Position numbers and translations under genes: made by a program. The notes beneath the pieces were generated by a model. That model was not told where the DNA came from. It did no database searches and worked only from the letters and a program-made list of their open reading frames with translations. Below are positions 27,758 to 35,690 of a stretch of DNA of 64,000 bases, one piece after another; positions within the stretch are counted from its first letter, which is position 1, and every line of letters starts with the position of its first letter. The DNA comes from Rahnella variigena (GTDB lineage: Bacteria; Pseudomonadota; Gammaproteobacteria; Enterobacterales; Enterobacteriaceae): positions 1,054,001 to 1,118,000 of the forward strand of contig NZ_NSDJ01000001.1 in the NCBI RefSeq assembly GCF_003610915.1, given 5' to 3'.

Positions 27758-28468
27758 TCAGTTCACTTCCACATCAATGTGCAATGCGTCATAGCGCCAG
27801 TATTCCAGATCGCAGTCGATAACCCGGTCATGCTGGTCACGGTTGATACGCGTAATAAACAGCGCCGGACTGCCGGAAGCAACTTTCAGCGCATGTGACG
27901 CTTGTTCAGACAGCAATGTCGGCACCATGTCGAAACGCACGCGTCCATAGTGGATGTCATAGCGGGATGCGTACAAATCAGTCAGCGATGTCGTGAGATC
28001 CGCGTCAAGAATGCCCTGAAAATACAGCGGATTAAGATAGTGCTCGACATACAAAACCGGGCGTTTATCGATATAACGCAGCCGGCGGATACATATCACC
28101 TCACTCTCAGACGGTAACAGTAACTTCTGGCAGACAGTCTCACTGGCAACGCAGTGCTTCGCATCGATCACTTCGGTCTGCGCGCTACGTCCCTGGTCTT
28201 TCGCCATCGCGTGAAAGTGACTTCTTTGCAACGGGTTGTAAATAATGCGGGGCGGTGACACAAACCAGCCACGGCGTACTTCCCGGTAGATCAGCCCCTG
28301 TGCCTCAAGCTGGCTTAATGCTTCCCGTATTGTGATACGGGTTGTGGAAAATTGTTCACTTAACGCCCGCTCAGAAGGCAGCCTTCCCTCGGCAGAAAAT
28401 GCCCCGGCCGCAATACTTTCGCTCAATGCCTTGCAGATAACAGCAAGGGTGGTCTGCGATTCACTCAT
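27758..28468 (-). CDS. GntR/HutC-family regulator of the adjacent transport operon
   Basis: A 236-residue transcription factor with an N-terminal winged helix (about 10-72, SERALSEQFSTTRITIREAL as recognition region) and a C-terminal UTRA ligand-binding domain (about 90-230). HutC-subfamily members include PhnF and the proposed Salmonella PhnR, which regulate phosphonate or phosphate-ester uptake. It is divergent from the transporter operon, with a palindrome resembling a PhnF operator in the shared 202-bp gap. The natural effector is unknown; a phosphonate or organophosphate intermediate is plausible. Confidence 0.8.
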   Translation of the reverse strand: MSESQTTLAVICKALSESIAAGAFSAEGRLPSERALSEQFSTTRITIREALSQLEAQGLIYREVRRGWFVSPPRIIYNPLQRSHFHAMAKDQGRSAQTEVIDAKHCVASETVCQKLLLPSESEVICIRRLRYIDKRPVLYVEHYLNPLYFQGILDADLTTSLTDLYASRYDIHYGRVRFDMVPTLLSEQASHALKVASGSPALFITRINRDQHDRVIDCDLEYWRYDALHIDVEVN

Positions 28469-28625
28469 CGGTCAGCAAGCCTCATTTCAGTGCGTTTTTG
28501 CACCAATCCGGCTCTTTATCGCGTAAATAATGTGCGCGTGTTAACAGCGATAAGCTTAAAACTGCTGCTTTTTCACGCTGACATATAATTATCACAATTG
28601 AGCGTTAGATTGGCTTGGTTCTTGC

Positions 28626-28637
28626 TGGACTAGACCA
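28626..28637. promoter_or_regulatory. Candidate operator for the HutC-type regulator
   Basis: TGGACTAGACCA, inside the larger palindrome TGCTGGACTAGACCAGCA, matches at 10 of 12 positions the TGGTATAGACCA operator I recall for mycobacterial PhnF. It is 34 bp upstream of the binding-protein ATG. A TATAAT hexamer (28584-28589) lies upstream of it, with no clear -35. Confidence 0.55.
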
Positions 28638-28670
28638 GCACTTCACACACTACCATCCGGAGCATCCGTT

Positions 28671-29729
28671 ATGAAACAGTTGTTCGCATCTGTGTTAACC
28701 AGCGCGCTTGTCCTCTCCTCCTCATCGGTATTTGCCGCTGAGCCTCCTGCTGAACTCCTGAAAGCGGCGCAAGCCGAAGGAACCGTAAACAGCGTCGGTA
28801 TGCCTGATGACTGGGCGAACTGGAAAGCCACCTGGAGTGATCTGAATACCAAATATGGCCTGAAACACAGCGATACCGACATGAGTTCCGCGCAGGAAAT
28901 TGCGAAATTCCTGGCGGAAAAAGACAATGCCAGCGCTGATATCGGTGATGTGGGTGCGGCCTTTGGTCCGGTTGCTGTTTCAAAAGGTGTGACTCAACCT
29001 TATAAACCTACCACCTGGGATCAGGTGCCAGACTGGGCGAAAGATAAAGACGGTATGTGGGCACTTGCTTACACCGGCACCATTGCTTTTATCATTGATA
29101 AATCTCAGGTCAAAGATGAGCCTCACAGCTGGGCTGATCTGCTGAACAGCAAATACAAAGTGACCATCGGTGATGTGAGCACGGCAGCGCAGGCCGCGAA
29201 CGGCGTGCTGGCGGCAACGTACGCGATGGGCGGCAATGAAAAGGATCTGAAACCAGGTCTGGAATATTTCGGCAAACTGGCGAAAGCAGGGCGTCTTAGC
29301 CTGACTAACCCGGTCATTGCTTCTCTGGAAAAAGGTGAAGTGCAGGTCGGCGTGGTCTGGGATTTCAATGGGCTGAGCTATCGCGACAAAATTGACAAAA
29401 CCCGCTTCGACGTGGTGATCCCCTCTGATGGCAGCATCACTTCCGGCTATACCACCATTATCAACAAATTCGCCAGGCACCCGAATGCCGCCAAACTGGC
29501 GCGTGAATACATCTTCTCTGATGCAGGTCAGATCAACTTAGCGCAGGGTTATGCCCGTCCAATCCGTGCTGATCACATCACGCTGCCCGACGATGCCAAA
29601 GCCAAACTGCTTCCTTCCAGCGAATACAAAAATGCTCACCCGATTGCCGATCCGGCTGCCTGGGATAAGAGTGCCAAAACCTTGCCTCGTCTGTGGCAGG
29701 AAAACGTCATGATCAACATGCAGCAGTAA
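28671..29729 (+). CDS. ABC transporter periplasmic binding protein (2-AEP/iron type, PhnS-like)
   Basis: A 352-residue family-1 solute-binding protein with a signal peptide ending VFA, cleaved before AEPP. The fold class includes Fe3+, polyamine, thiamin and 2-aminoethylphosphonate receptors. Later segments such as VGVVWDFNGLSYRDK and YTTIINKFARHPNAA are typical of this group. First gene of a six-gene operon under the divergent HutC-type regulator. The neighbours (phosphate-ester hydrolase, HAD phosphatase) argue for an organophosphate or phosphonate ligand rather than iron. Specificity cannot be read from the sequence. Confidence 0.75.
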   Translation: MKQLFASVLTSALVLSSSSVFAAEPPAELLKAAQAEGTVNSVGMPDDWANWKATWSDLNTKYGLKHSDTDMSSAQEIAKFLAEKDNASADIGDVGAAFGPVAVSKGVTQPYKPTTWDQVPDWAKDKDGMWALAYTGTIAFIIDKSQVKDEPHSWADLLNSKYKVTIGDVSTAAQAANGVLAATYAMGGNEKDLKPGLEYFGKLAKAGRLSLTNPVIASLEKGEVQVGVVWDFNGLSYRDKIDKTRFDVVIPSDGSITSGYTTIINKFARHPNAAKLAREYIFSDAGQINLAQGYARPIRADHITLPDDAKAKLLPSSEYKNAHPIADPAAWDKSAKTLPRLWQENVMINMQQ

Positions 29730-29814
29730 TCCATTAAGCAAAAATAAGAAAAACCGGACAGCGAAAGCATTGGTTCAATGACAACACCTGTTTGAAACGA
29801 AAGGCATAAGTGTA

Positions 29815-30612
29815 ATGAAGAGCATTCTGGTAGTACTCGACGGCCTGAATTATCAGGTCGGCAAAGACGCAATGGGTTATTTACAGGCTCAGTGTGCCGC
29901 AGGACGCGGCCGCTTGTATCAACTGGAATGCGAACTGCCATCGCTGTCCCGGCCGCTTTATGAATGCATCCTCACCGGCATTACGCCGGTGGTGAGTGGG
30001 ATTGTGCATAACCACGTTGACCGGTTATCCACGCAACGCAGTATTTTCCATTATGCCCGCGACGCCGGCCTGACCACGGCGGCTGCGGCTTATCATTGGG
30101 TCAGCGAATTGTATAACCGCACGCCGTTTGACCCGCCGCGTGACCGCCATACCAGCGATGAGTCGCTGACAATTCAGCATGGTCATTTTTATTACGATGA
30201 CGGTTACCCCGATTCGCATTTGTTCGACGATGCAGAAAGCCTGCGCCGTCGGCATGACCCCGATTTTATGCTCATTCACCCGATGAATATTGATGATGCT
30301 GGCCACAAATTTGGCCTGTCGACGCCGCAATACCGCAACAAAGCACGGACGGCGGACGGCATTCTTTCGCACTATCTGGGCGACTGGCTGGATGCCGGTT
30401 ATCAGGTGATGGTGACCGCCGATCACGGCATGAACGATGACCGCAGCCACGGTGGTATTTTGCCAGAAGAGCGACAGGTGCCGCTGTTCGTGTTCGGCAG
30501 TGCGTTCAGCTTGAAAGACGCCGCGCCGTTGCAAACCGAGCTGTGCGGAACAATTTGCCAGATCCTGAATATTGCCCACGACAAGCCACATTGCGCGGCA
30601 TTACTGGCCTGA
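29815..30612 (+). CDS. Alkaline phosphatase-superfamily phosphodiesterase/phosphonohydrolase
   Basis: A 265-residue protein of the nucleotide pyrophosphatase/phosphodiesterase branch. Metal ligands are recognisable: Asp9 (VVLDGLN), Asp160 and His164 (NIDDAGHKFG), Asp203 and His204 (TADHGMND), and His212. By alignment with the NPP motif PTKTFPN the nucleophile would be Ser45 (PSLSRP), where most NPP enzymes have Thr. There is no signal peptide, so it acts in the cytoplasm after uptake. It is encoded between the binding protein and the permeases, 85 bp after the former. The substrate is unknown; phosphonoacetate hydrolase belongs to the same superfamily. Confidence 0.75.
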   Translation: MKSILVVLDGLNYQVGKDAMGYLQAQCAAGRGRLYQLECELPSLSRPLYECILTGITPVVSGIVHNHVDRLSTQRSIFHYARDAGLTTAAAAYHWVSELYNRTPFDPPRDRHTSDESLTIQHGHFYYDDGYPDSHLFDDAESLRRRHDPDFMLIHPMNIDDAGHKFGLSTPQYRNKARTADGILSHYLGDWLDAGYQVMVTADHGMNDDRSHGGILPEERQVPLFVFGSAFSLKDAAPLQTELCGTICQILNIAHDKPHCAALLA

Positions 30613-30638
30613 ATCCTGTCACTTTTAGAGGATAACCG

Positions 30639-31481
30639 ATGAAAGCTAAGTGGATTGCGGCGCTGTTTATGTTGCCATTTCTGGTGTTTTTCATCGCTTT
30701 TCAGCTGGCGCCGCTGGCCTGGATTGCGGTGAGCAGTTTTTACAGCGAAACCTATGAAGCCTGGGGGCTGGGCAATTACAGCGACATTCTGACGTCACCG
30801 TTTTATCTGCAGGCGATGCGCTTCTCGCTGGATATTTCCATCTGGTCGAGTTTGTACGGCTTACTTATCGCGTTAGTGGGCAGTTATTCACTTCGCCAGT
30901 TGGGTCCGACAAAACTTCACGACTTCGTGATGTCATTTACCAATATGACCAGCAACTTCGCGGGTGTACCGTTGGCGTTCGCCTTTGTGATTTTGCTCGG
31001 ACTGAACGGCTGCCTGACGCTGCTGCTGAGAAAATATGGCCTGATGGAACACTTCGACCTGTATTCGAAAGATGGGCTGATTGTTCTCTACACCTATTTC
31101 CAGATCCCGCTTGGTGTTTTGCTGATGTATCCGGCATTCGATGCCCTGCGCGAAGACTGGCGCGAATCTGCAGCGTTGCTGGGTGCGGGGCGCTGGAGTT
31201 ACTGGCGGTATATCGGCATTCCGGTGCTGTTCCCGGCGCTTCTGGGGACCTTTGTGATTTTGCTCGCCAATGCACTGGGCGCGTATGCCACGGTCTACGC
31301 GCTGACCACTGGCAACTTTAACGTGGTGCCTGTGCGTATTGCGGCGCTGGTGTCGGGAGATATTTCGCTCGATCCCAATATGGGCAGTGCGCTGGCGATG
31401 TTACTGGTGGTGCTGATGGCGTTTATCACGCTGATCCATCAGTGGTTATTGCGTAAAAGCTATCTCAGTCAGCGCAGCTGA
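30639..31481 (+). CDS. ABC transporter permease 1 (PhnU-like)
   Basis: A 280-residue inner-membrane permease of the binding-protein-dependent (MetI-like) family. About six hydrophobic segments are visible, beginning ALFMLPFLVFFIAFQL. The cytoplasmic EAA-type loop that contacts the ATPase is readable as REDWRESAALLGAGRWSYW. It pairs with the next gene to form the channel. The start is ATG at 30639, 26 bp after the hydrolase gene, preceded by an AGAGGA ribosome-binding site. Confidence 0.85.
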   Translation: MKAKWIAALFMLPFLVFFIAFQLAPLAWIAVSSFYSETYEAWGLGNYSDILTSPFYLQAMRFSLDISIWSSLYGLLIALVGSYSLRQLGPTKLHDFVMSFTNMTSNFAGVPLAFAFVILLGLNGCLTLLLRKYGLMEHFDLYSKDGLIVLYTYFQIPLGVLLMYPAFDALREDWRESAALLGAGRWSYWRYIGIPVLFPALLGTFVILLANALGAYATVYALTTGNFNVVPVRIAALVSGDISLDPNMGSALAMLLVVLMAFITLIHQWLLRKSYLSQRS

Positions 31482-31503
31482 TTGCCTGAAAAAGGAACGT
31501 AAG

Positions 31504-32289
31504 ATGTCGCGCTCTGAAGCGATTTACCACCGTGTGGTGATCTGGGTTTTACTGATTGTCCTGATGTTGCCGTTGCTGGCGACGCTGGTGTATGCGCTGG
31601 TACTGGAATGGGGCGCCACCATTTTGCCTAGCGGCTTTACGCTCAAATGGCTGGTGGAACTGTGGAGCGATCCGCGATTCCTGATCGCACTCTGGCACTC
31701 ACTGCTGGTGTGTTTCGGCACGCTTTTCCTGTCGCTGGTGCTGATCCTGCCACTGATGTTTGTGATTGCTTACTACTTCCCGAAGCTCGACGCGCTGATG
31801 AATATCCTGATCCTGCTGCCGTTTGCCGTGCCGCCGGTGGTGTCTTCAGTGGGGCTGATGCAGCTTTATTCCGCTGAGCCACTGGCGCTGACCGGTACGC
31901 CGTGGATCCTGATTGGCTGTTACTTCACCATCGCCTTGCCGTTTATCTATCGCGCCATCTCAAACAACATGCAGGCCATCAATCTTCGTGACCTGATGGA
32001 TGCGGCGCACCTGCTCGGTGCCAGCACCTGGAAAGCCGCGCTGCTGGTGGTTTTACCGAACTTACGCAAGGGCGGAATGATTGCCGTGCTGCTGTCGTTC
32101 TCGTTCCTGATCGGGGAATTCGTATTCGCCAACCTGCTGGCGGGCAGCCGTTATGAAACGGTGCAGGTTTATCTCTATAACATGCGCAATGGCAGTGGCC
32201 ATTTCACCAGCGCATTGGTTATCTCCTATTTCATGGTCGTCCTGATTTTCACCTGGGTGGCGAACATGCTGAACAAAGGAAAGAGCTGA
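31504..32289 (+). CDS. ABC transporter permease 2 (PhnV-like)
   Basis: A 261-residue inner-membrane permease and partner of the preceding protein. It has about six membrane segments starting VVIWVLLIVLMLPLLATLVY. The EAA loop LMDAAHLLGASTWKAALL contains the conserved Gly. It begins 22 bp after permease 1 and ends 2 bp before the ATPase start, so the genes are tightly coupled. Confidence 0.85.
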   Translation: MSRSEAIYHRVVIWVLLIVLMLPLLATLVYALVLEWGATILPSGFTLKWLVELWSDPRFLIALWHSLLVCFGTLFLSLVLILPLMFVIAYYFPKLDALMNILILLPFAVPPVVSSVGLMQLYSAEPLALTGTPWILIGCYFTIALPFIYRAISNNMQAINLRDLMDAAHLLGASTWKAALLVVLPNLRKGGMIAVLLSFSFLIGEFVFANLLAGSRYETVQVYLYNMRNGSGHFTSALVISYFMVVLIFTWVANMLNKGKS

Positions 32290-32291
32290 TT

Positions 32292-33284
32292 ATGTCGTAT
32301 TTGCAGGTCACTCAACTCAACAAGTCTTACGGCCCGACACAGATTTTCAACAACATCGATTTCTCGGCAGAAGAGGGCGAATTCGTCACGTTGCTGGGGC
32401 CGAGCGGCTGTGGGAAATCCACGCTGCTGCGCTGTCTGGCCGGGCTGACTTCGGTCGACAGCGGAAAGATTCTAATCCAGGGGCAGGATATCGTGCCGTT
32501 GCCGCCACAACAGCGCGGGATCGGGATGGTCTTCCAGAGCTACGCGCTTTTCCCGAATATGACGGTGGAAGCCAACGTCGCGTTTGGTCTGAAGATGCAG
32601 AAGATACCGGCTTCCGAACTGCATCGCCGCGTGGGAGAAGTGCTGGAACTGGTGGAAATGAACGATTACGGCAAACGTTATCCGCACCAGCTTTCCGGCG
32701 GTCAGTGTCAGCGTGTGGCGCTGGCGCGCTCGCTGGTGACGCAACCGCGTCTGCTTCTGCTCGACGAACCCCTTTCCGCGCTCGATGCCCGTATCCGTAA
32801 GCATCTGCGTGAGCAAATCCGCCGCATTCAGCGCGAAATGAACCTGACGGCGATTTTCGTTACTCACGATCAGGAAGAAGCACTGACCATGTCAGACCGG
32901 ATTGTGCTGATGAACAAAGGACAAATCGTCCAAAATGCCGATGCCGAAACCCTGTATACTGAGCCTGTCGATGCGTTTGCCGCGGGCTTTATCGGCAGCT
33001 ACAACCTGCTGAGCCCTGAACAGGCGATGGCGCTGACCGGTATTATTTACACGGGCCGCGTTGCCATTCGTCCGGAGTCGGTGACGATATGCGAGCTGAT
33101 TGAAGGTATTCCGGCTAAAGTTCTCAGCCACAGCCTGCTTGGTAATGTGGTGCGTTATCGTGTTATAGCGCACGGAGTCGAGCTTTCTGTGGATGTGTTA
33201 AACCGTTCTGTGGCCTCACTTCGCGCCGATGGCAGCGATATTGGTCTACAGTTAGATCTTGTTACGTTACGGGAAGTTGCATGA
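32292..33284 (+). CDS. ABC transporter ATPase (PhnT-like)
   Basis: A 330-residue nucleotide-binding subunit that powers uptake. Walker A is GPSGCGKST, the Q-loop region VFQSYALFPNMT, the signature LSGGQCQRVALAR, Walker B LLLLDEPLSALD and the H-loop VTHDQEEA. A C-terminal TOBE-like extension of about 90 residues places it with the Fe3+/polyamine/2-AEP group. The Cys in the signature (GGQCQR) is a less common variant of GGQQQR. Its stop overlaps the ATG of the HAD gene (ATGA). Confidence 0.85.
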   Translation: MSYLQVTQLNKSYGPTQIFNNIDFSAEEGEFVTLLGPSGCGKSTLLRCLAGLTSVDSGKILIQGQDIVPLPPQQRGIGMVFQSYALFPNMTVEANVAFGLKMQKIPASELHRRVGEVLELVEMNDYGKRYPHQLSGGQCQRVALARSLVTQPRLLLLDEPLSALDARIRKHLREQIRRIQREMNLTAIFVTHDQEEALTMSDRIVLMNKGQIVQNADAETLYTEPVDAFAAGFIGSYNLLSPEQAMALTGIIYTGRVAIRPESVTICELIEGIPAKVLSHSLLGNVVRYRVIAHGVELSVDVLNRSVASLRADGSDIGLQLDLVTLREVA

Positions 33285-33937
33285 AACTGGCGCTGTTTGA
33301 TCTCGATGAAACCCTGATTAGCGGCGACTGTTCCAGCCTCTGGTCTGCCTACATGGTGGAGAATGGCTGGGTGGCAGATGAGCAGGCTTTCCTGCAACAG
33401 GATGCCGCGCTGATGCAACAATATGCCGTGGGTAAGATGGACATGCAGGAGTACATGCGCTTTACTTTGGTGCCACTTGCCGGACGCAGCGAAAGTGACG
33501 TCGCGGCAATGGTCGCGGGTTATATTCAGGCTGTGATTGCACCGCGCATTTATGCGCAGGCGCGTGAGTGTCTGGCCGCTCACCGCGCACAGGGCGATCG
33601 GACGGTGATTATTTCCGCGTCCGGAGAGCATCTGGTGCGTCCGATTGCCCGTTACCTCGGTGTTGAGGAAACGCTGGCGATTGGTGTTGAAATAAAAGAC
33701 GGGCGCTTTACCGGCGCCACGCAGGGGATGATGACCTATCGCGAAGGTAAAGTGTCGCGTTTGCTTGAACTCATCAATCAGGACGATTCCCTGCTGCAAC
33801 AAGCCAGTTTCTATTCGGATTCCCATAATGATCTGCCCTTACTGACCCGTGTGGGTCAGCCGGTGGCTGTGAATCCGGACGCCATCCTGCTCCAGCACGC
33901 CCGGCAGGCAGGATGGCCGGTCTATGCCTGGCGTTAA
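33281..33937 (+). CDS. HAD-IB family phosphatase
   Basis: A 218-residue haloacid dehalogenase-type phosphomonoesterase. Motif I is DLDET with Asp7 and Asp9, motif II lies in VIISASGEH, the motif III Lys is in REGKVSRL, and motif IV is YSDSHNDLPLL. This pattern is that of the SerB/IB subfamily with an alpha-helical cap between motifs I and II. Translationally coupled to the ATPase gene, it most likely removes phosphate from the product of the operon's phosphodiesterase or directly from the imported compound. Substrate unknown. Confidence 0.8.
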   Translation: MKLALFDLDETLISGDCSSLWSAYMVENGWVADEQAFLQQDAALMQQYAVGKMDMQEYMRFTLVPLAGRSESDVAAMVAGYIQAVIAPRIYAQARECLAAHRAQGDRTVIISASGEHLVRPIARYLGVEETLAIGVEIKDGRFTGATQGMMTYREGKVSRLLELINQDDSLLQQASFYSDSHNDLPLLTRVGQPVAVNPDAILLQHARQAGWPVYAWR

Positions 33938-33952
33938 TGGAGCTGTTCTTTC

Positions 33953-35605
33953 GTGTTAACCCTTTTGCATCTGTTGTCTGCTATTTCTTTACTCGTATGG
34001 GGTACGCACATCGTGCGTACCGGCATCATGCGTGTCTTTGGCGCCAATCTGCGCCGTGTTCTGAGTAACAGTGTCGAGAAAAAACCGCTGGCGTTTGTCG
34101 CCGGTATTGGCGTGACCGCACTGGTACAAAGCAGTAATGCGACGGCGCTGCTGGTGACGTCCTTTGTTTCGCAGGGGCTGGTTGCGCTGGCACCGGCGCT
34201 GGTGATTATTCTCGGCGCAGATGTCGGGACCGCCGTGATGGCGCGTATCCTGACGTTCGATCTGTCCTGGCTTTCCCCGCTGCTGATTTTCGTCGGTGTC
34301 GCTTTCTTCCTCAGCCGCAAGCAAACCCGCGCCGGACAAATGGGACGTGTCTGTATCGGGCTGGGTCTGATTTTACTGGCGCTGGAACTGATTGTGGGTG
34401 CGGCAACGCCGATCATGCAGGCGTCCGGCGTAAAAGTGTTGTTCTCTTCCCTGACCGGTGATGTGCTGCTCGATGCCCTGACCGGCGCAGTCTTTGCCAT
34501 CATCAGTTATTCCAGTCTGGCCGCAGTTCTGCTGACGGCAACGCTCGCCGCAACCGGCGTTATCTCACTGAAAGTGTCATTGTGTCTGGTGATTGGTGCC
34601 AACCTCGGCAGCGGGCTGCTGGCGATGATCAATGCCAGCAAAATGAACGCCGCAGGCCGACGTGTCGCGCTGGGCAGTACGCTGTTTAAACTGATTGGTT
34701 TAGTGATTGTGCTGCCGTTTGTCGGGCCACTTTCGACGCAGCTGGCGCGACTGGGCATTCCGGACGAAGAGCTGGTGATCTATTTTCACATGTTCTACAA
34801 CCTGATCCGCTGTCTGGCGATGGTGCCTCTGACCGCGCCGATGGCGAAGATTTGCCAGCTGATGATTGCCGATGTGCCGGAAGATGACCCGCGTTTGCGT
34901 CCGCGCCATCTGGACGTCAGCGCGATCGATACCCCGACGCTGGCGCTGGCTAATGCCGCACGTGAAACGTTGCGTATGGGCGACGTGGTCGAACATATGC
35001 TGATCCTCAACCGCGAAGTGATGCACGGTAAACTGGCGCAGGATCGCGAAGTACGCCGTCTCGACGATGATGTGGATGTGCTCTACACCGCCATCAAGCT
35101 GTATCTGGCTCAAATCAATAAAGAAGGTCTGGGCGAAGATGATTCACGCCGCTGGGCTGAAATCATTGAAATGGCGCTGAATCTCGAACAGGCCGGTGAC
35201 ATTATCGAGCGCATGACCGGCGATATCACGGCCAAATCTCACGCCACGCGCCGGGCATTTTCGCCGGAAGGGCTGGTGGAGCTGGATGCTTTACATGAAA
35301 AATTGCAGGATAACCTGCGTCTGAGTCTGGGTGTTTTCCTGTCGAACGACCTGACCAGTGCGCGCCGTCTGCGCCGCTCTAAACACCGTTTCCGTATTCT
35401 TGACCGCCGTTATGCGCACGCTCACGTTGACCGTTTGCATCAGCATAACGTGCAAAGCATTGAAACCAGTTCGCTGCACCTTGGGTTGCTGGGTGATATG
35501 AAACGTCTGAATTCGCTGTTCTGTGCGGTGGCGTATAACGTGCTGGATCAGGACGAGCAGGAAGATGAACAGCGCGAACCGAATGACGATATGAAACGGG
35601 TTTAA
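33953..35605 (+). CDS. yjbB: Na/Pi cotransporter family protein YjbB
   Basis: A 550-residue inner-membrane protein with two PF02690-type repeats in about the first 310 residues and a PhoU-like helical cytoplasmic domain after residue 340. The first repeat has the QSSNATALL motif; the second is degenerate (YSSLAAVLL). E. coli YjbB is reported to promote phosphate export. The GTG start at 33953 has GGAG 10 nt upstream and lies only 15 bp after the HAD phosphatase stop. Here yjbB therefore appears to belong to the organophosphate operon, a link absent from E. coli. Confidence 0.88.
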   Translation: MLTLLHLLSAISLLVWGTHIVRTGIMRVFGANLRRVLSNSVEKKPLAFVAGIGVTALVQSSNATALLVTSFVSQGLVALAPALVIILGADVGTAVMARILTFDLSWLSPLLIFVGVAFFLSRKQTRAGQMGRVCIGLGLILLALELIVGAATPIMQASGVKVLFSSLTGDVLLDALTGAVFAIISYSSLAAVLLTATLAATGVISLKVSLCLVIGANLGSGLLAMINASKMNAAGRRVALGSTLFKLIGLVIVLPFVGPLSTQLARLGIPDEELVIYFHMFYNLIRCLAMVPLTAPMAKICQLMIADVPEDDPRLRPRHLDVSAIDTPTLALANAARETLRMGDVVEHMLILNREVMHGKLAQDREVRRLDDDVDVLYTAIKLYLAQINKEGLGEDDSRRWAEIIEMALNLEQAGDIIERMTGDITAKSHATRRAFSPEGLVELDALHEKLQDNLRLSLGVFLSNDLTSARRLRRSKHRFRILDRRYAHAHVDRLHQHNVQSIETSSLHLGLLGDMKRLNSLFCAVAYNVLDQDEQEDEQREPNDDMKRV

Positions 35606-35614
35606 CATCATCGG

Positions 35615-35650
35615 TCGTTAAGAAAACAAATGGTTCGTTAAGAAAACAAA
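35615..35650. repeat. Tandem duplication of a 20-bp unit
   Basis: TCGTTAAGAAAACAAA occurs at 35615-35630 and again at 35635-35650. The second copy supplies part of the terminator stem that follows. It looks like a recent slippage duplication. Confidence 0.8.
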
Positions 35651-35678
35651 GGGCGCTGTAAAAAGCGCCCTTTGTTTT
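35643..35678. terminator. Bidirectional terminator between yjbB and panS
   Basis: AAAACAAAGGGCGCT and AGCGCCCTTTGTTTT form a perfect 15-bp stem with a 6-nt loop. A and T runs on either side serve the two convergent genes. Confidence 0.93.
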
Positions 35679-35690
35679 ATAAGAGGAGAG

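Noticed and set aside
28671..33284. Annotation as an iron(III) transporter
   Set aside because: The binding-protein class allows it, but hydrolase neighbours and a HutC-type regulator favour a phosphorus compound; no Fur box was seen.
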